The translations under genes and the position numbers were made by a program. A stretch of 64,000 nt of DNA from Boswellia sacra (lineage: Eukaryota; Streptophyta; Magnoliopsida; Sapindales; Burseraceae). Each line of letters opens with the position of its first letter. Position 1 is the first letter of the stretch. The DNA is taken from NCBI GenBank assembly GCA_013180625.2, contig SNVD02000483.1, positions 62,001 through 126,000 of the forward strand, written 5' to 3'. Under the pieces are notes generated by a model that searched no databases, was not told the DNA's origin, and worked only from the letters and a program-made list of their open reading frames with translations. This document shows, piece after piece, positions 8,950 to 20,607 of the stretch.

Positions 8950-10375
8950 TGATAGGTGTCTATTTATGTATCATTTTCATATCAATTCATCTATGTTTCT
9001 TTGCTATAATCCTTGGTATTTTTATGTTTTTTGTGTGGTTTTGATGTTTGTAAGAGTTTTAGAGGAACTTGTACCAAAGCGAAGTAAAACCCTTCATTTT
9101 CACCTCTGCTAGTCAACCATCTTCTCGGATTTAATTGTATTGATATACAATGAACCCGATGACATATCATATACCGTTGAAAACTCTCGAAGTCTACTTT
9201 TTGGAGAAATTTACGGTTTATGAATCCATTCAGTGTACCGAAAGTTGTAATCAAAACAGTGTGAGAAGTGTAGAAATGTAATTCCACACATCACTGTAGC
9301 ATGTATAATACGGACACTGTAGCACGTTACTGTAGCAGAGTATTTAAACACATTTTAGGGTTTTATTTTCATAACTTGAAGGGGGGGAAACGTGGGAGGA
9401 GGCTGCATTTCTGGATTTCTCTCATCCCTTGGAGTTCTTGAAGGAGAAAGAAGATTCTGAAAGAGGAGGAACTACAATTCCAAGAAGATTCATCTACAAA
9501 GAAGATTTTCAAAGAATTTGCTAAGTTCTTTCTTTTCTTTTCAATTCTGGAATTTCTCTGTATTGTATTTGTTATTCTGATTGAATATGTGTAACTAAAT
9601 CTGAATTGGTTGAGGGTGATTTCAAAGCCCTTGATATGGATTTTGTGAGTTGATTGTGTAAGAAATTGTTATCCAATTATCTAATTGAAGTTGTTTGTAT
9701 TTTCCCATATCTAATGCTTATGATTGCTTACTGATTGTATTTGGAATGGCCAACTGAATATAATCTGTTGTTGTCTATTGCTAGATTAGAAATCTTGATC
9801 CGTAATTGTCTTGAATTTCCAATCCTTAGTAGCAAAATTGTGATCAGAGATTGCAATTGGAGAATACAACCTAAGTTAAATAATCCAAACTTGTGTGTTT
9901 ATTGCTTAGATCAACCTATCTTTCTTATCGTAATGCATCCATTGAATTAAATTTAGAGAGCTTGTTCTAGGTTGTTTAATGGATATAGATTAAATAAAGA
10001 GCCTGTTTTGTTTAACAACAAAGTAAGGAAAGATTGGGATAACAGAGCTTGTTGTTATCTACGGTTGATAATTTCAATGGTGTAATTGGATGACAACCCT
10101 ATGATTAATTCGCAAATCCATATCTTGTGGCAGAGAATGATCCCTTAACCAGATTTCTTTCATTGTGTAATTCTTAATTGATTTAACTTTGCATTGTATT
10201 ATTCTTCATTTGCTTTCGTATTGAGTTCAGTTAATCAATCAACAAAACCCCTCATTTAGTTTATTGTTGCTAGAAAATAATAAATTCAATTAGAATCAAT
10301 CCTCGTGAGAACGATATCTTACTTATCACTTTATTACTTGTGCGACTAGTATACTTGCTAGTTTCGAACGCATCA
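8950..10375 (+). repeat. 3' LTR of LOG-bearing element
   Basis: 1,426 bp, same ends and order as 1,135-2,558 with scattered substitutions and small indels. By eye the first 390 bases differ at roughly thirty positions. The TATA box is altered in this copy. Confidence 0.95.
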
Positions 10376-10380
10376 CTATT
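10376..10380. repeat. 5-bp target-site duplication, right copy (CTATT)
   Basis: Matches 1,130-1,134. Joined across the insertion, the chromovirus reading EKEHAI continues as VLREGCKP. Confidence 0.95.
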
Positions 10381-11660
10381 GTTCTTAGAGAAGGATGCAA
10401 ACCAATTAGTGTTCGACCCTATAGATATTCGTAGATCCAAAAGGATGAGATTGAGAAACTGGATCAAGAAATGTTAGCAGCAGGAATAATTACAACTATT
10501 AGTAGTCCTTTTTCCAGTCCAATGCTGCTTGTCAAGAAGAAAGATGGCAGTCGGCGGTTTTGTGTAGATTAGAGGGCACTCAATCAAGCTACTGCTCTAG
10601 ACAAATACCTAATTCTTATGATTGATGACCTGTTAGATGAGTTACATGGGGCTTGTGTCTTCTATAAATTGGATCTCAAATTAGGTTATCATCAAATAAG
10701 ACTTAAGTTTGAAGATGTGTACAAAACAGTCTTCCGGACACATGATGGACACTACAAATTTTTGGTAATGCCCTTTGGCCTCATAAATGCTCCTTCAACT
10801 TTCCAAGCCTTGATGAATGACATATTTAGGAAATACATACGAAAATTTGTTCTAGTCTTCTTTGATGACATTTTAGTATACAGTAGGAATATAAGGGATC
10901 ACCTACGGCATTTGAAAACTGTGTTGAAAACTCTTAGAGACCAACAACTGTTTGCTACTTAAAAAAAATGCTTATTTTCTCAAACCAGCTTAGAATATTT
11001 AGGCCATATAATTTCAGCTGATGGGGTAGCCGCTGATAGTTCTAAAATTGAAGTAATGGTGCAATGGCCTGTTCCTAAAAACTTAAAAGAGTTGAGGGGC
11101 TTCCTTGGGTTGACAAGATATTACAGAAAGTTTATGTCCGGGTATGGAACTTTGGCTGCCCCTTTAACAGAATAACTTAGGAAAGATGCTTTAAGTGAAA
11201 TGAAAGGGCTGATGAGGCTTTTAACAAGCTAAAAAGGGCTATGACTACAGTTCCTGTGTTGGCCTTACCAAACTTCTCTGAACCATTTTGTATAGAAACT
11301 AATGCTTCCAGAGTTGGGATTGGTGCAATGTTGATTCAAGGCAACAGACCAGTAGCTTGTTACAGCCATATGCTCCCTCAAAGTCAAAGGCTAAAATCAG
11401 TTTGTAGAAGAGAACTAATTGCAATAGTATTGGCAATCCAGAAGTGGCGGCCATACCTTCTAGGGAGAAGATTTGTAGTCTAAACTGACCAGAGGAGCTT
11501 GAAATATCTCTTGGAATAGTGACTAGTTAGTGTGGAGCATAAAAAATGGCTAACCAAATTGTTGGGATGCGACTTTGAAATCCACTACAAGGCTGGCTTG
11601 GAAAACAAAGTAGCAGATTCCTTGTCCAGGCATCCGGAGTTCATGCTCTATCATTCTCAC
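10381..11660 (+). pseudogene. Chromovirus reverse transcriptase and RNase H
   Basis: Continues the outer element. RT motifs in order: [17 protein letters not shown] (about 10,502), FCVD followed by a stop where Y is expected (10,570-10,572), [13 protein letters not shown] (10,669-10,707), [13 protein letters not shown] (10,768-10,806) and the catalytic FFDDILVYS (10,858-10,884). A stop at 10,960 is followed by [14 protein letters not shown] and [14 protein letters not shown]. RNase H starts near 11,241 with FCIETNASRVGIGA (D to N at a metal-binding position). It then breaks into stops. Clearly Ty3-type and clearly dead. Confidence 0.92.
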
Positions 11661-12055
11661 CATCTTTTAATTTTGATGATTTAGAAAAAGAACTTGCAGA
11701 GAATGACGAGTTGAGGACATTGAAAGCTACCATTTTAGTTGGAAACACTAACCATGATGGTTATGCAGTGGTTCAAGAAAGATTATTATTTAAGGGGAGG
11801 ATTGTTTCAAGTAAGAAGTCTCCTATGATTCCTAAATTACTTAAAGAGTTCCATGACATAGGTGGACATTCGAGGTTCGAGGTTCCTAAAGATGCACTCA
11901 ATGCCTCTATAAGGAATTCTATTGGTTGGGGATGAAGAACGAAATCAAGGCCTATGTGGAATCATGCAGTATTTATCAACAAAATAAAATTTGACACTTT
12001 CACCGACTAGTCTCCTCTAATCGATGCCAATTCCCAATCAAGTTTGGGAAGATCT
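11661..12055 (+). pseudogene. Chromovirus integrase N-terminus
   Basis: Open stretch 11,711-11,935, then a different frame with VESCSICQQNK (about 11,957-11,990), the H2C2 zinc-finger end. It proceeds through a decayed linker to PIKFGKI at 12,050, where the hAT-like insertion starts. Similarity resumes at 12,781. Confidence 0.75.
12048..12055. repeat. 8-bp target-site duplication, left copy (GAAGATCT)
   Basis: Repeated exactly at 12,773-12,780. An 8-bp duplication is the hallmark of hAT transposases. Confidence 0.85.
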
Positions 12056-12772
12056 AGGAGTCACAAGATAACCCGGCCGGGGTCGAGGAATTACTCAAAA
12101 AATGGGGGAAATTAGCTGGGGCCAAGGACTCGAAATTGAACCCGGGGTAGTAATTGAAATTAGGATATAGGTTGGATTACTTTTACATCCTTTAGTTTAT
12201 AATACTCACTTATAAGCCCTTATTCAAATTCAAGTCCATATCCTACTTCTTTTAGCCTAACAGCCCAAGGTCCCAAGCCCAGCCCATGCGAAAATTTAAA
12301 AAATTAAATGAAAGAAAGCTGCCAATCATGCAGCTTGAACCTTTTCCCTTTTGCATTGAAATGCACAACAGAGCATAACATGCTAACACCGAGCTGCAAC
12401 TCATTTTGCTATTATAGATAAATGTCAAAAATATATATAGTTTTATTAAAAAAAATAAATGAAAAGAAAGCTGCCATACATGAGGCTCGAACCCAATACC
12501 TTATTCATTGAAATAGCACAGAAAAAGTATAACATGCTTTCGCCTAATTGTAGCCCACTTCAATACTAGTATTAAATGTCAAAAATATATATAGCTTTAC
12601 AAAATGTATCAAAATTTTAAAAAAATAAAAATAGGGTTTTAATCCAGTTTATTGAAAAACTCGACCCCGGCCCTGGGAAAAAAATTCCAAGGAATTTTCT
12701 AAGGTCGGATTTAAAAATTGGAGGTCAGGGCCGGGGCCGGGGATTGCCGACCCTGGGTTTTGCCATCCCTAA
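12056..12772. mobile_element. Non-autonomous hAT-like element, 717 bp
   Basis: Bounded by perfect 8-bp TSDs and interrupting the chromovirus integrase. The right end, read inward on the minus strand, is TTAGGGATGGCAAAACCCAG, a typical hAT terminus; the left end AGGAGTCACAAGATAACCCG aligns with it imperfectly. GC-rich subterminal stretches with repeated CCGGGG/CCCCGG occur at both ends, unlike the AT-rich middle. No transposase ORF. The middle holds a direct duplication. Confidence 0.8.
12293..12597. repeat. Internal tandem duplication of about 152 bp in the hAT-like element
   Basis: Two diverged copies starting near 12,293 and 12,445. Each contains GAAAGCTGCC, a CATG-AGCTTGAACC-like stretch, ATAACATGCT and TGTCAAAAATATATATAG, in the same order. 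Confidence 0.75.
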
Positions 12773-12780
12773 GAAGATCT
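12773..12780. repeat. 8-bp target-site duplication, right copy (GAAGATCT)
   Basis: Matches 12,048-12,055; the integrase similarity resumes directly after it. Confidence 0.85.
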
Positions 12781-13854
12781 CACCATGCACTTCATTGAAG
12801 GATTACGAAAGTTTGAAGGGCATGATACTATATTGGTTGTGGTGGACAGGTTGAGTAAATATGGACATTTCTTGCCCTTAAAGCATTCTTTCAATGCTCA
12901 CGCAGTGGCTGACCTTTTCATAAAGATCATGTATTCCTTAGCTTATTTTGGACTGAAGTATTTAAGATGTGGGGCACTTAACTTAAACGTAGTACAATCT
13001 ATCATCCACAAACCGATGGTCAATCGGAAGTGGTTAACCACTGCCTAGAGTCATACCTATGATGCTTTGTGGCTAGGAAACCAAAATAACGGGTCGAAAG
13101 GCTCCTTGGGCTAAATTTTGGTATAATACTACTTACCATAACTCAACCAATACCTCTCCTTTTAGGATCCTTTATGGAAGGGAACCTCCCCCGTTGGTTT
13201 GGTATGGCTAGTCCTTTACTTCCATCTCAACTGTTGAACAATTACTTGAAGAAAGAGATGCTATTCTAGATGAGTTAAAGGAGAACTTACAAACAACTAA
13301 AGACAGATTGAAAGGAGTAGCAGATGGAAAGCGTCGTGATGTTCAATTCCAAGAAGGAGATCTAGTCTATCTCAAACTACAACCCTATCAGCAACAATCC
13401 TTGGCTAGAAGAAGAAACGAAAAGTTGAGCCCAAGGTACTATAGACCTTTTCCAATAGAAAAAAAAATGGGCAGGTGGCCTACAAGTTACAATTACCAGC
13501 TAGATCAGCTGTGCACCCGGTTTTTCATGTTTCCCAACTTAAGAAAATGGTGGGAAATGCTCCTGTCTCACCTCTTCTTCCTAGCCAATTGAGTGCTACC
13601 ATGGAGCTGGTAGTGGAACCTAAAAATGTTCTCAATATACGCAACAAATTGGAAGGCTCTAGAGTCATTACTGAAGTACTTATTAAGTGGAAGGACCTAC
13701 CAGATTTTGAGGTCACTTAGGATCAATTTGATTTGGTTAAGCAGCAGTTCCCTAATTTTCACCTTGAGGACAAGGTGAATGCTTGGGCAGGGGGTAATAA
13801 TAGGACTCCAATTAGATTCACCTATGCTAGGCGCTACTTGAATACTAAGAAATG
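12781..13854 (+). pseudogene. Chromovirus integrase core and chromodomain-like C-terminus
   Basis: After the hAT insertion the frame reads MHFIEGLRKFEGHDTILVVV and DRLSKYGHFLPLKH, the integrase core with its first catalytic Asp. Frameshifts and stops follow, with VNHCLESY-like and DLVYLKLQPYQQQSL segments (about 13,340-13,400). The end reads HPVFHVSQLKKMVG and a chromodomain-like ALIKWKDLP-type segment (about 13,660-13,710, with a stop where W is expected), then FPNFHLEDKVNAWAGGN. The chromodomain places the element among chromoviruses. Confidence 0.88.
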
Positions 13855-13871
13855 AGGGGTAGAATGGAGAT

Positions 13872-14189
13872 TGTTCTTATCTACTCTTTATTTTTTCTGT
13901 TATGCTTTTGGTAGTGTAAGTTGGCTATCTGCCTAGGGACGTGTGCTGAGTAGTTAGAGAATAAAAAGGGAATAGAGAGAGAGAAGGAAGGGGGGATTTT
14001 TTGTGGGCAGAATTCTATTCTAGGGAGAGCTGGCAGACTCTCGAACAGTTTACTACCTATCCCAGTTTTTTGTGTTCCATTAAACTTTCTAAGAAAATTC
14101 TTCTTATTTTCTTTCGTTTCTGCCCTATTTTTGTCGTGTTTCATCTGAGTTCCGGGTGTAATACTGAGAGAACCATCCTATTTCTAGCA
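13872..14189 (+). repeat. Candidate 3' LTR of the chromovirus
   Basis: Starts TGTTCTTATC directly after the purine-rich GAGGGGTAGAATGGAGAT and ends CCTATTTCTAGCA. Length about 318 bp. It holds an AATAAAAAGG TATA-like site near 13,961 and a purine run. The partner LTR is outside the window, so the ends are inferred only from position and TG...CA. Confidence 0.45.
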
Positions 14190-14470
14190 TAGTACAATGC
14201 AGGAACCACTTTTATTAGTGAAAACGTGTGGACATGTGAAATTCACAATCCAACACCAAGCAATCTCACAAACTTTTATCAATTTGTCCACTAGCAAGAA
14301 AAGAAATTCATGACATAAACAAAGACAAAGCTTCCTAATGGACAACCTGCCGAACAAAATGCAAACACAATTGAAACTTAACATATAAAAAATTTTGAAT
14401 CCTATGTAAATGTGATATCAAAAAATACAATCAAGCACGATGATATCAAAAAATGCTATAGGTTCTTCCA

Positions 14471-14521
<51 letters not shown>

Positions 14522-14823
14522 TCTTACAAAATGTCCTTTGATGACTCCTAGTAGAAAATGACATCATTCAATGTTGTAGTACCCATTTTCTTTGTATGTT
14601 CTAAACCCAGCTGGACAGATGCGCTCACATCCTTTTATTCATTAAGATCAGAATAATAATGATAACTCCCAGACCCATCCTTCATTAATAAGTAAGATAA
14701 ATCATTCAATATACAGATTCAGTTCCTCAGCTCAACAAGAGAAGAAAGAAGAACGAAACTGATGAATAAAGCGGACGACAAAAATAGAAATTCAAAAGTA
14801 AAAAAGAACAAATAAGCATATAC
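14190..14823. other. Unassigned flank of the JMJ25-like pseudogene, with AT microsatellite
   Basis: No coding similarity seen. An uninterrupted AT dinucleotide run occupies 14,475-14,519. Downstream exons of the JmjC gene would be expected here on the minus strand but none was found, so the gene end is probably lost or replaced. Confidence 0.5.
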
Positions 14824-16840
14824 CGCATCAGACATATTACAGCGAAGCTTGGTAACAGAGTCTCTACGTCCAAGCTCCTGAGCAACTCCATAAGCAATAT
14901 ATGTCTTTGGTCCCATGTCTGGCTTCAAATATCTCCTGGGCAACTTGGTAGCAAGATTCAGAATACCACCATGAGGATGTGTATATTCCTTGAAAGGGAA
15001 ACAACACAGAAACTCAATATTGTGATGTGGCAGGCATTACTCAAATAAATTAGATGGAGGCCAGTCCTTCAACTTCAGTACCTGAGGCCACAGATTCCAG
15101 TAATAACGACCATCCATGTAGCCTTTAAAGAATTGGTGAATATTGACCTCCCCTTGTATTCCATTACAATTGCAGTAACATAAAAATCATCAACCACTCT
15201 GAACACATAAATATCAACAGAAATGTCAAGAAGCATACGTAATTGCAATGAACCATAGACATTCCATATGAACGAATCATTTCCAAGTTTATAATAATTT
15301 TTTTTCAATAGAGCGGCAAAGTGAGTATAATGCAATGCACTCACTATCTCTCTCTTTGCATACAGATCATAAAATCCAATCAATCAGAGAATTTTAAACC
15401 GAGGACAACAAAAATATGTTATACTAGAGACATTTGAAACTGGGAGGCAAACATTTTCAGAATGAAAGGAAAATAAAAACATAGTGAAATGTAAAAAGAG
15501 CATAAAGATAAATAATCTTTTTTTTTTAAATTCATAACAAGCAAAATATTTAAAATGATAGACAGAAAATTCAGATAACCTTGAAGCATGTTTGTTCATA
15601 TACTACACAGTTGGCCAACTCCTGGTAAACCTTCGCGCATACACGTAGCATCTTATAGTCATATTCTAGCATCATTTCTTACAGAATAAAAAAGATTTAG
15701 CACAAAACCCAGCTCCTGAACTGGAGAGGAAACAAATGTCACCTGTAGGCTGGTACTTTTCAGTAAGAGTTGCAGATACTTCGAATTCCCAAAGAAGTGT
15801 TAAACATGTAATTTATATTATCCAATTAAAAGTTACTTGAAAACTATATGTGATTCATGGGAAAATATCATTGTTCAAGAAGATTTATATTAAGCTCAAA
15901 TTTACGTCAGTTGAAACCTCATATACAAAAAGTGAAGATCATGCACTGATTAATAGTCATAACCAACTGACACAGTTTAAAGAAATATAATTAATTGATA
16001 ATTGAGACATGTCTTGTGGAGAATATGGATATTATCAAGTGATTCAGTCTACTGGGGTAATAAAAAAGTCTCAGGATCGAACCTTGCACAAGGTTGGAGG
16101 GCTTTGGTTTAAATTAAAGAATATGATGAACAAAAGTAAAAGCAAATAGTGGGGAACGCATTCAAGTGCAAGACCATTATTGAACCATATAATCTACCTG
16201 ATCTAAATGATATGCTGACTATAATCTACCTGATCTAAATGGTTGAACCATATAATCTTTCCATTTTCAATCAATTTTGAAGTTCTTGCCATGCACTTTA
16301 TTTTGGTCTGGACACCAACCATTAAAACACCAAAAAGGAAAAAAGTATTGACACAAGTAAAAAGATGATGTGCAACAAATTTTTAGCCTCCTATATAAAT
16401 GACAAAGTGTTGTAACAAATAAAAAATACACTGAACTCACACCAATCCAAGCAATCCAGAGCCTTAACATCCAGATGTGTCCCATGCTTGGTATTTGTAA
16501 TCTGACGAAAGGCACGCCACATAACCATTGGTTCCCAAGTCAAGCCAGATCCATTCTCAAGCACAGTGCTGACTATAACAGGCTCGCCTTTAGCCCAATG
16601 CCACTGAAAATGCTTCAAATCTCCATGCTGAATGTCTTTAGCATCTGGATTATATAAATAATTATCACTGCAGCTTTTTTGAGAAGCTGCTTTTCTTATT
16701 GACCATTGCCCACATCAGTCTGACGTGCCAAGTTGTGACAAGTGCACACTTGTTCTGCAGATTCAGGAACATCTTGAAGATTATTGGATTTGGCTATTTC
16801 TTCAGACTTTTTCACCAACTCAGCAACCCAACGAGAAGAA
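14824..16840 (-). pseudogene. JMJ25-like (KDM3-type) JmjC histone demethylase pseudogene fragment
   Basis: Minus-strand exons of the plant JMJ25/IBM1-like H3K9 demethylase family. Exon A (16,840-16,436): WVAELVKKSEEIAKSNNLQD, a frameshift near 16,685, then [19 protein letters not shown] and [12 protein letters not shown], ending LDCLDWCE. Exon B (15,147-14,824): [31 protein letters not shown], a TAA stop (15,037-15,039), then [32 protein letters not shown] and [10 protein letters not shown]. Intact enzymes of this family carry HxD iron ligands in this last motif; here it reads R-C-N, so both ligands are lost. The exon A/B boundary also lacks a GT at the expected donor. N-terminal RING/WRC exons and the last exons are not found. 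Not functional as an enzyme. Confidence 0.88.
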
Positions 16841-19800
16841 ACTATTATAGTAGGAATAGTATCAGAAGTATTCAATCCTTTTCAGAGCAAGAAACATCCG
16901 TGGAGGCATCTCTCAAAACAGTAGGCTTACAGCTTACTGTGACAGAATGAAGTCACTACAAATGAGAACTTCTATAAATAACAACTTGCTTTTCAGAATA
17001 TTGAAAAGGCTCAACTTTCTTGCCTTTAGAAGAAGTCCTAGAGATTCCTCAACAGCAGTCACAACACAGTAAAATGTTTTAGGGAATGAGAAACAATGGA
17101 GTTATGGGCCTTTCAAACACACTTTGAGTAAGAAGCTACAGGGTTTGAATTATTGGTAGCTTAAATTTCTGAAGCGCCTCCAAAAGAAACCTTTCGATAC
17201 AAATTTGATCAAGAAGCAAAAACTTCATGCACCCAAGGAAGGTTATCAACTGTTTTAGCCCCAGGGAATTTTCACAAAAGGAATCTTACGAAACCCGAAA
17301 TCAATTGAAGACTTGCTTTCCAAAAAACTATTATACTCAGTAGAACATATACACTTCCTATTAGTATCAGATAGCATCTTGAACAACCAAATTTGCCACC
17401 CTTTCAAACAACTTCGAATAAGGTGGAATGAACTTGGAAACAATAGAAAGATGATCAGAATTGAAGGCTCAAAGTATAGACACTACCAAATCCAGAACCA
17501 TGAGAAAGAACCTGAGGATTTACTTGATGAATATTTCTCAGTCTGAAGCCATTTCAGCAGCTTTACAGAAATATGCTCAGAAGCTTTCTCAACAACAATG
17601 GTTTTCTACGTGTTATTAATCGCCACTTTATAACCTTGAAGAAGATACATGCTCAAACCCTGCAAGAGGAATTCAACAACGAGCCAGAACCGTTATTGCC
17701 GCAGAACTCAACAAAAAAGAAGTACTTGAGCAGAAACCTTCACAAGCAGAAGTGATCTTCAGAAACCCGTTAATCACATGGCTCAGTTCATGACAGTACA
17801 ACAATCTGATCAGAAGTGTTTCCCACTTCCATCAATTTTAGAAATGAGAATTCAGCAGATTCTAGAAACAATTGTTGTGACTTTAGCATGGAGACATATT
17901 ATTGCAGACCACAGAAAAGTTAAGGAGACATTACTAGACTAAAGTCAGCAACAGTCAAATACAATCCAGTAGAAGTTCTTTTCCAGCTAATTCGAAGCCA
18001 ACTCAGAGTTTACAACATTTCTTCTTAGAATTACTTATCAGAATACTCAGTAGAAGATTGGCATCTCACTTGTATTCAGAAGTCTATTATCAGTAATCAT
18101 CTTCAAAGGAGAAAGGAGATTTAAAACCATCCTCATGAAGCTTTCTATGGTCTATTGAGACATGATTAAAAGAAATGGAGAGAAACAAATCACTTTAAAC
18201 CCACAAGACATTCCTGAACCTATACACATGCACGCATACCTGTATGCATTCATACATTCATAAACACTTCTATATTATATATAAATATAAATACACACAC
18301 GTATGCATTCATACTCATACACATTCATGCATACATTAGCTACCTTCAAAACTTTACAAACCTGGTTGAATAAGGGTGGCTGATGTGATGAGTCAAAGCA
18401 AAACAAGAAGGAAACATCACGAGAAAGTCACTTGCCGATTTCAAGTATTAAACAGGTACTCTTCAATAATGATAGCAACACACATGGAGGAGAACAAGAA
18501 CTATTGGCCACAAAACACTTAAAATATTGCAACATCACCAAAGCCTATAAAAAGGGCACACAGGGATTTCCATTCTTGTCAAGAAACAATTAGGCTCCCT
18601 TGACTAGTTTCCTTCTACAGAGGCAATTTTGCATCCTTAACTTATGTCACACTATGGTTGCTTACTAGCTGAGCTATGGAGGAAACACTCTAGAGGTTTC
18701 TATCTTATCCTTGTTTTGGAAGGAAACATCCTCATAATGTGATCTACTACATGGCTAGAAGATGCCGCATCATTCGATCAAGCTATAAAAGAAATACTTG
18801 AGGGTTTCTCACCCATTCCGAACTTGAAAGTTCCATGTTCGTGAATCGGCTTTTTGTTCCTCAAAAATGTTTTTCACTGTTGGTATGATTTGAAAGCATC
18901 CTCAAGAGCTAGATCCATTTAGCCAGAAAAGACATTACATTTGCCTAATCAAGTCATCCGAGAAACACATGGGGGCTCCAGACCAAAGCAAAAGATCTAC
19001 CAAGTGTTTAAGATCTTCACCAAGTTATCTTAACAGCTTGGGAATTATTATATAACAAAGCTTCCTTTCCAAACATAAGGACTGGAAGGAAAACACCTCA
19101 GGTTATTTTCATCAGTAACCTCATTTTTACGAAGTGGTTTTAGTCTATATTTTTTATCACTGGTCTTGCATGGAAGCATCTTCATATCTCTAAACAGTTT
19201 TCTTCTATGGAAAACGCTTTATGTCTCTGACTATTTCTCTTTGATGGAAGCAGCTTTATGACTCTAACTACCTTTCTTCCATAGAACAACACTATATCTC
19301 TGACTAGCTTTCTTCCATAGAAGCAGCTTTCAATTCTTAACTTTCTTCCATAGTAGCAGATTTGTAGTTATGATTTGTTTCTAACTATAGCAATAGATGC
19401 AACTGCCCCTCGAAGAAGTAGCAAGCATTCTAATTTTGTACAGATTTCACATTATCATTGTTAGTCAAGATAAGACAAAATCATTTGGGAGATTTATTCT
19501 CAAGTGGACTACAAAAGAAATACTTTGTTTGCTAATCAAATTATGGAAAGGACACCTAGGGGTTTCCATTCGATTGGTGATCTATTGGTGCAAGGCTTTC
19601 TTTATCGAATGAAAGTCCTACTTTACCAGCTTGGAGATCATTATTTGCCCAATAAACAAGTTTATCAAGACTACTTTCTCAACACAATTTTCAATGAAAA
19701 ATAATCTTACACTTTTGGAAAGAAATACACAAACAACAATAAAGATTAGCAAGTCATCTCCTTTCAAGATTCTCATTAAAAAAAATACTGAGGCTTCCAC

Positions 19801-20607
19801 CAACTCAGATTTCTCCATGAAACAAGAAAAGAAAAGACGCTTGGAGTCCAGATCGGTTATTGAAGCAATTTCTACTAAGTTCTTGACCTTTTGTATTTAT
19901 CTTCAGAAGAAAAAAAATTCTCTTTTAAGACTTTTTCCAAGAATCATTGTCAACTGAAGTGTCATCACGGTTCCTCCCTCACCAGAAGTGTCATCAAAAC
20001 CATTACCATTGCCTCATTTCAAAGTTTCTGTTTTGGCTATAAAAAATATGTTACAGAAGGATCGTCTTACAAATCTGAAATCCTTAAGTTACCTTCATCA
20101 ACTTAGAATGCCGATTTATAAAATCACTAGTTACAAACTAGAAGAATTTACTTCTTTCTACCAAGAAGCTGATCCAGAGGAATCTGACTTGTAACTTAAG
20201 ACCAAGGATGTTTCAACTACAACTTATGTCCTAAAGGTTCAACAATATTCACTAGGCAACAAATCTAAAATGCTACATAGAATGACATTAAAGGGAGATA
20301 TCTATAGCAAACTAGAATACAAGCTTGAACAGAAAAGTTTGAAACAGTCACCCTAGAAGAAAAAATTTGCAACAAATAAGTGGTCAGCTCAGAAGGAACA
20401 GTAAGCAGTAGCAAAACAGCAAGCTGAGTAACAACACAGCGAGACCCAAGGGTATAGAAAATAATGAACTAGGAAGTAAAAGTTTGTGGTAACAAAAAAG
20501 TAAATTTGGAAAAACAGAATCTGCAGCAGCAAAATAGCAATCTCTAGTAAGAACAATAAGTGACAAATGGGTGGCCCATTTCAACATCCTGCATGGCCCA
20601 CCCATTG
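16841..20607. other. Unassigned 3.8-kb region with degenerate repeats
   Basis: Unusually even in base composition compared with its surroundings, with many short open frames in all phases and no family I recognise. Degenerate direct repeats run from about 18,530 to 19,800: motifs such as GGGTTTC/GGGATTTCCATTC and AAGAAATACTT recur, and at 19,140-19,350 a 40-45-bp unit built on TTTCTTCCATAGAAGCAGCTTT repeats about five times. It could be the old 5' part of the JMJ-like locus, a non-coding transcript or an unrecognised element. Confidence 0.4.
19140..19370. repeat. Degenerate tandem repeat, about 40-45-bp unit
   Basis: Repeated units contain CTCTGACTA, TTTCTTCCATAGAA and GCAGCTTT in the same order with variable spacing; about five recognisable copies. 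Confidence 0.55.

Larger units (their letters stand above)
1135..10375 (+). mobile_element. LOG-bearing non-autonomous Athila-like LTR retrotransposon
   Basis: Two similar LTRs of 1,424 and 1,426 bp with TG...CA ends, matching 5-bp TSDs, a PBS and a PPT define a complete-ended 9,241-bp element. Internal order: PBS, C-terminal part of gag, protease, first residues of RT, an abrupt deletion junction near 4,670, a post-pol leader, a 183-codon ORF, hairpin repeats, a 216-codon LOG ORF, a long non-coding 3' region and the PPT. The PBS, the protease with MLDLGASINVM, and the sequence before the PPT point to the Athila branch of Ty3. The gag front, most of RT and all of RNase H and integrase are missing, so it would need proteins in trans. 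The LTRs differ at several percent of sites by eye, so it is not a very recent insertion. Confidence 0.9.
1..14189 (+). mobile_element. Decayed Ty3 chromovirus, split by two insertions
   Basis: The order gag, zinc knuckle, protease, RT, RNase H, integrase and a chromodomain-like C-terminus is that of a Ty3-type chromovirus read on the + strand. The 5' LTR and most of gag lie outside the window. The reading frame is interrupted at 1,135-10,375 by the LOG-bearing LTR element and at 12,056-12,772 by a hAT-like element; removing each, with one copy of its TSD, rejoins the protein similarity. Stops and frameshifts occur in every domain, so this copy is dead and older than both insertions. The exact chromovirus clade was not determined. 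The 3' end rests on a candidate short LTR. Confidence 0.85.

Noticed and set aside
14824..16840. Functional JmjC demethylase gene
   Set aside because: In-frame stop, frameshift, lost HxD ligands and missing terminal exons.
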